A stretch of 8,256 nt of DNA from the NCBI GenBank assembly GCA_001919995.1, contig MNIY01000093.1, positions 4,253 to 12,508 of the forward strand, in the 5' to 3' direction. The notes under the pieces were generated by a model, which was given only the letters and a program-made list of their open reading frames with translations, ran no database searches and was not told the DNA's origin. Every line of letters begins with the position of its first letter. Within the stretch, counting starts at the first letter, position 1. The position numbers and the translations under genes are program-made. This DNA comes from Ktedonobacter sp. 13_1_20CM_4_53_11 (GTDB lineage Bacteria > Chloroflexota > Ktedonobacteria > Ktedonobacterales > Ktedonobacteraceae). This document shows, piece by piece, positions 1 to 5,361 of the stretch.

Positions 1-220
1 GTATCCAGATGCTCATCAATCGCTGGTTCTACCGCCGCAAATATGATGCCGCTCGGGCCTGGCCGAGTTCAGCGAGGTCTTACGCGAGGAGGTAGACCTG
101 GCGCAATTGAGTGAGCGGCTCATAGTGGTGGTTGAAGAGACTATGCAACCGACGCATGTTTCGTTGACAGTGAGTTTGTGGTATCATCATTTAGGCAAGA
201 AACAACTGACGACCTCCTAA
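1..220 (+). pseudogene. 3' remnant of a sensor / histidine-kinase-like protein, frameshifted
   Basis: Reading from base 3 gives a segment containing [14 protein letters not shown], which then runs into a stop. Moving to the frame that starts at base 59 restores LAEFSEVLREEVDLAQLSERL and then EETMQPTHVSL, ending at TAA 218-220. Together these match a conserved tract that I recall from Chloroflexota membrane sensor proteins (roughly [42 protein letters not shown]). The break fits the loss of one C in a CCC run near 57-59. After HVSL the usual WLR-type continuation is replaced by about 17 unrelated residues and a stop, so the 3' end is also degenerate. The 5' part lies outside the window. Family assignment rests on remembered similarity; the frameshift is read directly, although a sequencing error cannot be excluded. 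Confidence 0.6.
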
Positions 221-251
221 GAAAACAGAGCTCGCCAGCTGTCCGGTGTAA

Positions 252-437
252 AACTTTATTCTAATTGTAAGACTTTATTTTACGCCTACAACAATTGTTC
301 ATCACCAATAAAGTTGCGGACTCAGGACTATCACTTTACGCACAAAAGATGATATTTCGGGCGAAATAAAGTTATGGACTGGACTATCTCACACTTTTGG
401 CTGCACTTTCACACGAAGAATAAAGTTGTGGACTCAG
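252..437. repeat. Cluster of AATAAAGTT direct and inverted repeats in gene-free DNA
   Basis: Three + strand copies of AATAAAGTTrygGACT start at 307, 365 and 419, spaced 58 and 54 bp. The first two continue with a shared GGACTATC. Two shorter copies point the other way, AACTTTATT at 252-260 and GACTTTATT at 271-279, and a related AGACTTTAT lies near 468. The stretch from 221 to 474 holds no convincing gene and is AT-richer than its surroundings. Several spaced, oriented copies of a short motif beside a broken gene resemble a leftover transposon end or a protein-binding array. No transposase gene is present and the family is unknown to me. Confidence 0.5.
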
Positions 438-474
438 AAGCGGAACCTCAGATGTGTGACATCAGAAGACTTTA

Positions 475-699
475 TCAGCCTCGTTCTTTCCTGGTCTTCC
501 CGTCGGCGAACGACAGGCCTTTCGCACCGAGGGCTCGGCGGAGCTTCGCGATAGCATTTGGCCCGATACCATGGAGCTGCTTAAGTTCTGTTTCGCTGAC
601 TTTGGTTAACTGCTCGAGTCGTAGATAGCCAGCCCCAACAAGCGCCCGTTGTGCAGGCGCGGCCAGCTCACTCGGGAGGTCACTTTCCTGTGGTGTCAT
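475..699 (-). CDS. Small helix-hairpin-helix DNA-binding protein (RNAP alpha-CTD-like)
   Basis: A 74-residue protein that is almost entirely one helix-hairpin-helix fold. Residues 8-20 (LPSELAAPAQRAL) form a first helix, 24-42 (GYLRLEQLTKVSETELKQL) the middle helices, and HGIGPNAI at 43-50 is the hairpin followed by a basic helix (AKLRRALGAKG). This is the layout of the RNA polymerase alpha C-terminal domain and of many small single-domain HhH proteins, which bind DNA without sequence-specific contacts to bases. The C-terminus is rich in Lys and Arg (GKTRKERG). The ATG overlaps the stop of the upstream DUF1801 gene in an ATGA (696-699), and GGAGG lies just before it inside that gene, so translation is probably coupled. 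Its biological role is unknown; the fold assignment is fairly secure. Confidence 0.8.
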   Translation of the reverse strand: MTPQESDLPSELAAPAQRALVGAGYLRLEQLTKVSETELKQLHGIGPNAIAKLRRALGAKGLSFADGKTRKERG

Positions 700-1064
700 C
701 CTATTTTTCCTCCCACATTATGAGCTACGGCAGCACGAATGAGCTCTTTCAAAGCAGACTCATCAACTGCGTCGCCCTCACGGAAATCTATTGCTCGCGT
801 TTTTTTCGCATCAAGGCCGGCATTGAAGAGTTTCTGCGGATCTTCCAGCAAAGCGCCTTGAAAAAAGTTCATTTTTACTGTTTGCTTGAAAGCGCCGACA
901 GCACAAACCAGCCCCCGGTGAGACCATACCGCGGTATCCCATTTCCATTCCTCAGTGATGTCGGGGTCGGCCTCGCGGATAAGTTTGCGCAGTCGGGCGA
1001 TCATTTGGCCGCGCCAGTCGGCAAGTTCTGCGATTTGTGTGTCGATACGTTCAGATGGGTTCAT
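696..1064 (-). CDS. DUF1801 domain protein
   Basis: A 122-residue protein that matches the DUF1801 family (small YdhG/YdeI-type proteins of unclear function) over nearly its whole length. Visible marks are an amphipathic N-terminal helix (residues 10-31), the acidic-aromatic EEWKWDTAVWSHRGLVCAVGAF region (39-59), and KMNFFQGALLEDP at 64-76 followed by the Lys/Arg-rich KKTRAIDFREGDAVD. The frame is open to 1124, but the ATG at 1064 is preferred: an AAGGAG box (1071-1076) sits 6 nt upstream, and the 20 extra residues (MWVCHRQTC...) look unlike the family. The gene is 73 bp behind the nitronate monooxygenase gene and overlaps the HhH gene by 4 bp. The family has no agreed biochemical activity, so none is assigned. 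Confidence 0.8.
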   Translation of the reverse strand: MNPSERIDTQIAELADWRGQMIARLRKLIREADPDITEEWKWDTAVWSHRGLVCAVGAFKQTVKMNFFQGALLEDPQKLFNAGLDAKKTRAIDFREGDAVDESALKELIRAAVAHNVGGKIG

Positions 1065-1070
1065 TCTTTT

Positions 1071-1076
1071 CTCCTT
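1071..1076 (-). promoter_or_regulatory. Ribosome binding site fixing the DUF1801 start
   Basis: On the minus strand this reads AAGGAG, 6 nt before the ATG at 1064. The alternative in-frame start at 1124 has no comparable site, so this box decides the start. Confidence 0.7.
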
Positions 1077-1137
1077 GGGCCGTGTCTGAGATTTTGAGCA
1101 AGTCTGACGATGGCAGACCCACACCGATCAGCATCTC

Positions 1138-2166
1138 TCATCGGTTTCTCTCCCTTTCCAGCCTTTCTTCTTGTTCTTCACGCGATGTTTCATGGCCTTT
1201 AAGCAGCAGAGCGGAATGGTCACGCAGTAGGCGTTCCGCTCCCTCACCCAGGGAGCGGATAACGTCTCCGGCAGATTGTTGCTGGGTCACTAGTCCGACT
1301 GCTTCGCCTGCGTAGATGTAGGCGAGATCGTAGTTCTTGTTGGCGATGGCCTCTGTAAGCTGTTGACGCGCTTCGGTGGCCTGTGGGAGCGCATCGATGT
1401 GGGAGTGCCACTGATCGGTAAAGCGATTGCGCAGGGCTCGACCGGGATACTGCGCAGGCCAGGCAAGCCCTTGCGCAACATCGAATGCACGGGTGAGAAC
1501 AGTGTCTGTTTCCTTGGCCTGCACAATACGCGCTCGGGCCTGCTCGGTGTTCTCGCATTCGGGAGAGGCGAGCAAGCAGGTACCAACCCACACTCCCTCA
1601 GCGCCAGCAGCCAGGGCCGCAGCCACCCCCCGCGGAGAGGCGATGCCGCCCGCCGCGAGCACGGGCACCTGAACCGCGTCAAGTACGGCTTGCAGCAGTG
1701 GAAGCGTACTCACCTGACCGGTGACGTGCCCTCCGGCTTCCATTCCCTGCGCCACGATGAGATCGACTCCGTCTCGCTCTGCCTGCATTGCTTCAGCTCG
1801 TGTGTTGACTTGCGTGGCAAGCAAAATGCCGTGCCGGTGCAGCCTCTCCACGTAGGGAGTAACGGAGCCAAACGAAAGGGAGATAAGAAAAGGGTCGGCC
1901 TCTATCGCTGCGTCAAGCAGGTCAGGGCGCCTTTCGATGGCCCACGTATGCATCCCGATCCCAAAACGCCCCTGGTCTGTTCCACGGGCAATGGCCGCTT
2001 CCCGCGTTAGAAATTCGACTGACTCAGTACTGCCAATGCCTATCATGCCCAGTCCCCCGGCCTGTGAGACCGCGCGGGCCAGGCGTCCTCGTCCTACATA
2101 GGCCATCGGAGCGCCGATAATGGGATAGCGCAAGTGCCAGGTTGTGGTGAGATATGTATGAAGCAT
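1138..2166 (-). CDS. Nitronate monooxygenase (2-nitropropane dioxygenase family)
   Basis: A 342-residue FMN-dependent TIM-barrel enzyme of the NMO/2-NPD family, expected to oxidise alkyl nitronates (such as propionate 3-nitronate) to carbonyl compounds and nitrite in the cytoplasm. The family features appear in order: YPIIGAPMAYVG near the N-terminus (14-25), AGGLGMIG (37-43), LISLSFG (94-100), the EAGGH motif at 143-147 whose His is the proposed catalytic base, AAGGIA at 171-176 and GVWVGT at 191-196 for FMN phosphate binding. Length is typical, with a charged tail of about 30 residues rich in Glu and Arg (ETSREEQEERLERERNR). An AAGGAG box at 2173-2178 lies 6 nt before the ATG. The gene follows the oxidoreductase by 80 bp, a gap that holds an 8 bp stem-loop. 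The superfamily also includes enoyl-ACP reductase FabK-like enzymes, so the exact substrate is inferred. Confidence 0.9.
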   Translation of the reverse strand: MLHTYLTTTWHLRYPIIGAPMAYVGRGRLARAVSQAGGLGMIGIGSTESVEFLTREAAIARGTDQGRFGIGMHTWAIERRPDLLDAAIEADPFLISLSFGSVTPYVERLHRHGILLATQVNTRAEAMQAERDGVDLIVAQGMEAGGHVTGQVSTLPLLQAVLDAVQVPVLAAGGIASPRGVAAALAAGAEGVWVGTCLLASPECENTEQARARIVQAKETDTVLTRAFDVAQGLAWPAQYPGRALRNRFTDQWHSHIDALPQATEARQQLTEAIANKNYDLAYIYAGEAVGLVTQQQSAGDVIRSLGEGAERLLRDHSALLLKGHETSREEQEERLERERNR

Positions 2167-2192
2167 GATACTCTCCTTACTGATGAGTCAAA

Positions 2193-2222
2193 TTTCGGTG
2201 CTGACCATGTGGTACACCGAAA
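2193..2222. promoter_or_regulatory. Stem-loop / operator-like inverted repeat between ADH and NMO genes
   Basis: TTTCGGTG (2193-2200) and CACCGAAA (2215-2222) are perfect 8 bp inverted repeats around a 14 nt loop that contains a further CCA/TGG pairing. The element lies in the 80 bp gap between the oxidoreductase stop and the nitronate monooxygenase RBS. As minus-strand RNA it is followed only by TTTGACTC, so it is not a clear rho-independent terminator. It could be an attenuator, an mRNA-stability element or a dimeric repressor operator. The repeat is certain; its role is not. Confidence 0.45.
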
Positions 2223-2246
2223 GAACCCTGGGGAACGCATGCCTCC

Positions 2247-3179
2247 TTAGCTTTCTACCCGCAGGATGATCTTACCGCGCGTGTGACCACTCAGCGCGCG
2301 TTCAAAGGCCTGACATGCCTCCGAGAGCGGGAAGACGGTCTCAATCACCGGTTGAACCTGACCAGCATCGATCAAGTCGCCAATTTGGCTGAGTTCGGCT
2401 CGGTTCGGCTGCACGACGAAAAACAGAGCGCGCACGCCATGCGCTTTAGCCTGCTCCTTGGGTGGCGGGCTGAAGACGGAGACCAGCAGCCCCCCTTTTT
2501 TCAGGACGCTCCAGGGCCGCTCCATCGTGTCGCCGCCGATGGTGTCGAGGACGATATCGACGTCGTGAAGCATATCCTCGAAGCGGGTGGACGTATAATC
2601 GATGACCTCGTCGGCACCCAGTCCACGCAGGAAGTCCCGGTTGCGTACCGAGGCCGTCCCGATGACATTGGCGCCGACCCAGTGGGCCAACTGGACGGCC
2701 ATGCTTCCGACGCCGCCTGCTGCCCCGTGGATCAGGACGCTTTGGCCTGCCGAAAGCCTGGCATGATCAAAAAGCGCTTGCCAGGCGGTCAGCCCAACCA
2801 GCGGAACTCCGGCGGCTTGTACGTAATTGAGTGAGCGTGGCTTTGAAGCAAGATCGGTGGCGCGTGCAATCGCGTACTCTGCCGCAGCACCGTCTCGCCA
2901 GAATTCCGTGAGCGCGTAGACGGCCTCTCCGATCGCTACCTCGCTGACGCCGGTGCCAACTTCAGCGACCAGGCCGGAGAGGTCGTGGCCAGGAATGGGC
3001 AGATGACGGTTAACCCCCATTGGCGTTTTCCAGGTTTCCGCCCTCGTAGGTTCCTGCCACATGACGCTCGTCGCGTAGATACGCACCAGCACCTCTCCCT
3101 CTCCTGGATGTGGTTGCGGTGCGTCTTCGTAGACAAAGGCCTCGGGGCCGCTACGAGTATGGATACGGATGGCTTTCAT
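2247..3179 (-). CDS. NADP-dependent zinc-free MDR oxidoreductase (quinone oxidoreductase-like)
   Basis: A 310-residue medium-chain dehydrogenase/reductase. The N-terminal GroES-like domain opens with MKAIRIHTRSGPEAFVYEDAP and contains PIPGHDLSGLVAEVG (61-75). The Rossmann domain carries HGAAGGVGSMAVQLA (151-165), then LGADEVIDY (187-195) and the DIVLDTIGG strand (208-216). The Cys ligands of zinc alcohol dehydrogenases are missing, which places it with the zinc-less quinone oxidoreductase/zeta-crystallin branch that reduces quinones or enones with NADPH. The C-terminus, FERALSGHTRGKIILRV, is the usual family ending. AAAGGA (3185-3190) lies 5 nt before the ATG, and a TATAAT promoter is 40 bp upstream, so it is probably the first gene of the unit that also holds the NMO gene. 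The true substrate is not readable. Confidence 0.9.
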   Translation of the reverse strand: MKAIRIHTRSGPEAFVYEDAPQPHPGEGEVLVRIYATSVMWQEPTRAETWKTPMGVNRHLPIPGHDLSGLVAEVGTGVSEVAIGEAVYALTEFWRDGAAAEYAIARATDLASKPRSLNYVQAAGVPLVGLTAWQALFDHARLSAGQSVLIHGAAGGVGSMAVQLAHWVGANVIGTASVRNRDFLRGLGADEVIDYTSTRFEDMLHDVDIVLDTIGGDTMERPWSVLKKGGLLVSVFSPPPKEQAKAHGVRALFFVVQPNRAELSQIGDLIDAGQVQPVIETVFPLSEACQAFERALSGHTRGKIILRVES

Positions 3180-3218
3180 GATGTTCCTTTACGTGCTTTT
3201 GAACACCCCCATTGAATG

Positions 3219-3247
3219 ATTATAGGGCAATCTAAAAGAGATGACTA
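3219..3247 (-). promoter_or_regulatory. Candidate sigma70-type promoter for the oxidoreductase gene
   Basis: On the minus strand the -10 is a perfect TATAAT (3219-3224) and the -35 is TAGTCA (3242-3247, four of six matches to TTGACA), with a 17 nt spacer. Transcription would start near 3212, about 30 nt ahead of the ATG at 3179, leaving room for the RBS. It lies in the 147 bp gap behind the methyltransferase gene, which implies that the oxidoreductase genes can be expressed independently of it. Confidence 0.6.
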
Positions 3248-3326
3248 CTTTCTTGCTGCTGTGCCAGGGCTGTAGAGCGTTGCCTCTGGTGTCACACTCC
3301 TCTGATGCACAGCCGCTCGTCTCTGC

Positions 3327-3929
3327 TCACACACGACTGATGGAGGCGAGCCAGGCCGCTGCTCCCTGTCCACTTGTCGTCTCAAAGCGCGTGGCACGGA
3401 TCTGCTTGACGCGCCACTCTTGGCCGAAGGTGGCATAGATCTCCGCTTGTGACACCCGCCTGGGCCCTGGACCACTGCTTGACTCTTGATCACTGAAGCA
3501 GAGCAAGTAATAGGTTCCTCCGGACTTGAGCACGCTTGCCAGGCTCTGGACAAAGAGCAAACGTTCTTCGTCCGAGAAGACATGGAAGAGGCCACTATCA
3601 ATGACCGTCTCAAAGGTCTTGCCTAACGCCTGCAACTGCAGCGCATCGGCCACCCGGAAGGTGACAGCAATCCCACGAGCAGCCGCTTTCTGCTGGGCCT
3701 TCTGGATGGCAGTTGGCGAGGAATCAATGCCCCAGACCTCATGACCGTGTTGTGCCAAGTAGAGGGCATGCTCGCCCGTGCCACACCCTACATCCAGCAC
3801 TGATCCGTGTATCTTCCCTGTCTGTACAAGTTCCACATACGCCTGCTGTGGACGACCAATATCCCATGGGGGAAGGCCTGTATAGGCGGCATCAAAGCCT
3901 CTCCCACCTGGACCAAGCCTGCTATTCAT
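3327..3929 (-). CDS. Class I SAM-dependent methyltransferase
   Basis: A 200-residue single-domain methyltransferase. Motif I is VLDVGCGTG at 44-52, the acidic end of strand 2 is GIDSS at 67-71, VADALQL (93-99) corresponds to the adenine-binding acidic loop, and DSGLFHVFSDEER (111-123) is a signature of a common bacterial subgroup that starts FDAAY-G-PPWDIGRPQ, as this one does (12-28). An open GTG start exists at 3983, but it has no ribosome binding site and adds 18 residues before the family-like start. The ATG at 3929 has AAGGAA 6 nt upstream and is chosen. The substrate is unknown; thiopurine methyltransferases and TehB-like proteins share this architecture. No terminator is seen between it and the next gene, which has its own promoter. 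Confidence 0.85.
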   Translation of the reverse strand: MNSRLGPGGRGFDAAYTGLPPWDIGRPQQAYVELVQTGKIHGSVLDVGCGTGEHALYLAQHGHEVWGIDSSPTAIQKAQQKAAARGIAVTFRVADALQLQALGKTFETVIDSGLFHVFSDEERLLFVQSLASVLKSGGTYYLLCFSDQESSSGPGPRRVSQAEIYATFGQEWRVKQIRATRFETTSGQGAAAWLASISRV

Positions 3930-3935
3930 ATGCTG

Positions 3936-3941
3936 TTCCTT
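3936..3941 (-). promoter_or_regulatory. Ribosome binding site fixing the methyltransferase start
   Basis: Minus-strand AAGGAA, 6 nt before the ATG at 3929. The longer GTG start at 3983 is preceded by a C-rich stretch without any such box. Confidence 0.6.
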
Positions 3942-4040
3942 CTCTCTGACAACTTCATTCGCTGCTGACTCCACCTTGCTCACAGGGGGTGGTACGCTGC
4001 TGGAGCAGCTTGTTCACTGCAGGAGATGATGTACGAGATC

Positions 4041-4130
4041 CTGATCTCGGCGTAGAGATCTAAACTGTCCTACCCCAATGATATACCTTCTCAATGGCAT
4101 CAGAATTTTAGCACTTTGTGCCGAGATCAG
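4041..4130. repeat. About 90 bp inverted-repeat (MITE-like) element
   Basis: CTGATCTCGGC at 4041-4051 and GCCGAGATCAG at 4120-4130 are a perfect 11 bp inverted pair. Beyond the perfect part, both arms share CTAAA at the same distance (19 of 24 positions match), which is how terminal inverted repeats of insertion sequences decay. The interior is too short to encode a protein. I see no convincing target-site duplication. The surrounding gap, 3930-4275, is over 300 bp and holds nothing else that I can support. Confidence 0.45.
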
Positions 4131-4275
4131 CAATTGAGATTGGTGGATGAAGGCGCGATGAAGAGCGAGATTGCTACCAAATGAGTTCCCGGGTTCCCCA
4201 GTCGGAAACCCACAAGCGACCGATTCTTGGAATACTGCGCAACCTTGCGGGCGATATCCGGGCGACATGCCGGAC

Positions 4276-4536
4276 CTAGGTGGGCTTCCCCGCCATCGAT
4301 TCAGCCGGCTCGTAGGTCGCGACCACCACGCCGTTGGGTGTCGCTTTGGCGCTGACGAGATGGAGCGCAGCGAATGCACCGCCGTCAGTGAAGAGATGGC
4401 GACCCGATCCCAGAACGAGCGGGTGGATCAGGAGCACGTACCGGTCGACGAGGTTGTGCTTCATGAGTGTCTGGATGAGCTCGCCGCTGCCCATCACCAC
4501 TAAGTCCTTACCCGGCTGTGCTTTGAGCCCGGCCAC
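4276..4536 (-). pseudogene. C-terminal half of a dihydrofolate reductase / RibD C-terminal family protein
   Basis: The frame encodes about 86 residues: GLKAQPGKDLVVMGSGELIQTLMKH, then LVDRYVLLIHPLVLGSGRHLF and GVVVATYEPAE. This is the C-terminal half of the DHFR-like (RibD C-terminal/YwjB/YyaP) family, whose members are usually around 180-200 residues. The N-terminal substrate-binding half is missing. Upstream of the first possible start (GTG at 4536) the frame meets a TAG (4546-4548) after three codons, and the family similarity stops exactly where a transposon-end-like repeat begins. No plausible ribosome binding site precedes the GTG. The N-terminal half is not found on the far side of the repeats, where queF lies, so a deletion accompanied the break. 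It is very probably non-functional. Confidence 0.8.
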
Positions 4537-4764
4537 CTGTGCTGGCTACTTAGCACATCTGTTCTAATAGTAGAGAGTAAACTTCATGTGGGAAACCCTC
4601 ACGTCATCTCTCTGATGGATAGATAGCAAAGAAAAAGAACCGGGAGAGCCGACATGAGCGCTCTTTGTTAGAACGGATATGCTAAGGTAGCCAGCAACAG
4701 ATGTCCTAACTAGCTAGCACAGGTAGAAGTATGCGATCTGGCGAAGGAAGTAGCCAGCACAGGT
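4534..4764. repeat. Four copies of a transposon-end-like motif, one inverted
   Basis: A unit of about 29 bp, core ACCTGTGCTGGCTACTTAG followed by CACATCTGTT, occurs four times. Copy A is on the + strand from 4535 (extended arm 4534-4567). Copies B (4703 to 4668), C (4724 to 4696) and D (4764 to 4748) are on the minus strand. A and B form an imperfect inverted repeat of 34/36 bp that also shares TTCTAA at its inner end. C matches A at about 26 of 29 positions, and D at all 17 bases it keeps. The roughly 100 bp between A and B encodes nothing recognisable. Several binding-site-like repeats facing inward around a short core suggest a remnant or non-autonomous mobile element, and A abuts the truncated DHFR-like gene exactly. 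Confidence 0.55.
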
Positions 4765-4774
4765 CAGATGCGTG

Positions 4775-5215
4775 CTATCCTGAGAAGTAGCGCCGGTACT
4801 CGGGATGGGGTCCCTGGTATCCCGAGGTTGAGTGTTCCGCGAAAATGATCGTCTTGATATTGCCTCGAACGGTGAAATCTGCCACCACCCGCATCCAACG
4901 CGGGGAGAGCAGCGCTACCAGGTCGTTGAGGATAGTGTTAGCGGCCGTTTCATGGCTGATTTGCCGGTTACGGTATGTATTGATGTAAAGTTTGAGGCTC
5001 TTGAGCTCCACGACCTGCTGATCCGGTACGTAGTCGGCCGTAATCGTGGCAAAATCAGGGAAGCCGGACCTGGGACAGAGGCAGGTAAATTCAGGAATCT
5101 CCAGGTGTATGACGTAATCCCTCTCCGGGTAGGCGTTGGGCCAGATTTCGAGTTGGCTCTCCTCGATTTCGTCTCTCCCATACCGCCCTGGGATGCGGTT
5201 GTGTTGTTCGTCCAT
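4775..5215 (-). CDS. queF: NADPH-dependent 7-cyano-7-deazaguanine reductase
   Basis: A 146-residue protein of the short (unimodular, B. subtilis YkvM-like) QueF class, which reduces the nitrile of preQ0 to the aminomethyl group of preQ1 with two NADPH. The catalytic Cys is Cys47 in [15 protein letters not shown] and the proton-donating Asp is Asp54 in the same segment. The QueF motif [14 protein letters not shown] spans 70-83, followed by the substrate-binding His88-Glu89. The fold is the T-fold shared with GTP cyclohydrolase I. The open frame extends to 5296, but the extra 27 residues are low-complexity and derive from a hairpin region. The ATG at 5215 has GGAGAG 8 nt upstream and gives the usual length. 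It is last in the que operon, separated from queE by 146 bp. Confidence 0.93.
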   Translation of the reverse strand: MDEQHNRIPGRYGRDEIEESQLEIWPNAYPERDYVIHLEIPEFTCLCPRSGFPDFATITADYVPDQQVVELKSLKLYINTYRNRQISHETAANTILNDLVALLSPRWMRVVADFTVRGNIKTIIFAEHSTSGYQGPHPEYRRYFSG

Positions 5216-5223
5216 CGTGCGTT

Positions 5224-5229
5224 CTCTCC
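5224..5229 (-). promoter_or_regulatory. Ribosome binding site fixing the queF start
   Basis: Minus-strand GGAGAG, 8 nt before the ATG at 5215. It supports the 146-residue product over the longer open frame that begins at 5296. Confidence 0.6.
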
Positions 5230-5249
5230 AATTGCATGGCAAAACTTTT

Positions 5250-5287
5250 GAGGAAGCGGCGGGAAGGCCTCCTCGTGCCGCTTCCTC
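5250..5287. promoter_or_regulatory. Strong stem-loop in the queE-queF gap
   Basis: GAGGAAGCGGC (5250-5260) and GCCGCTTCCTC (5277-5287) form a perfect 11 bp GC-rich stem around a 16 nt loop that is itself partly self-complementary. It begins 74 nt after the queE stop and ends 34 nt before the queF ATG. In the operon direction it is followed by AAAAGTTTTGCC rather than a U-tract, so it is not a textbook terminator. It may protect the queCDE message, attenuate queF or mark the leader of a separate queF transcript. A TACAAT box at 5302-5307 on the minus strand could be a -10 for the last case, but no good -35 accompanies it. Confidence 0.55.
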
Positions 5288-5361
5288 TCTCTCCATCTTC
5301 TATTGTACCTTCACCATTAAGAAATCTGTCCCTTCTCTGATTGATGAAAAGTTCGTGCCAC

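Noticed and set aside
451..463. Short palindrome GATGTGTGACATC after the HhH gene, considered as a terminator.
   Set aside because: Only 5 bp of stem and no T-run on the minus strand.
1363..2010. A 215-codon open frame on the + strand.
   Set aside because: It lies wholly antisense to the well-supported nitronate monooxygenase gene and shows no domain; a shadow of its GC-biased third positions.
3258..3313. GCTGTGC/GCACAGC inverted repeat after the methyltransferase gene, considered as its terminator.
   Set aside because: The loop is over 40 nt and no U-tract follows; pairing of 7 bp at that distance is expected by chance.
4080..4190. A + strand reading with QLRLVDEGAMKSEIATK that resembles the start of a recombinase-type helix-turn-helix.
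   Set aside because: It stops immediately, has no family-like flanks in any frame, and overlaps the inverted-repeat element; too short to call.
4014..4379. A 121-codon open frame on the minus strand.
   Set aside because: It overlaps the DHFR-like remnant in another frame, has low-complexity Arg/Ser/Pro composition and lacks an RBS; a shadow frame.
4626..4666. AGAGC/GCTCT hairpin followed on the minus strand by a T-rich run, considered as the queF terminator.
   Set aside because: The stem is 5 bp, the T-rich run starts several bases away and it lies over 100 nt after the queF stop inside the repeat array.
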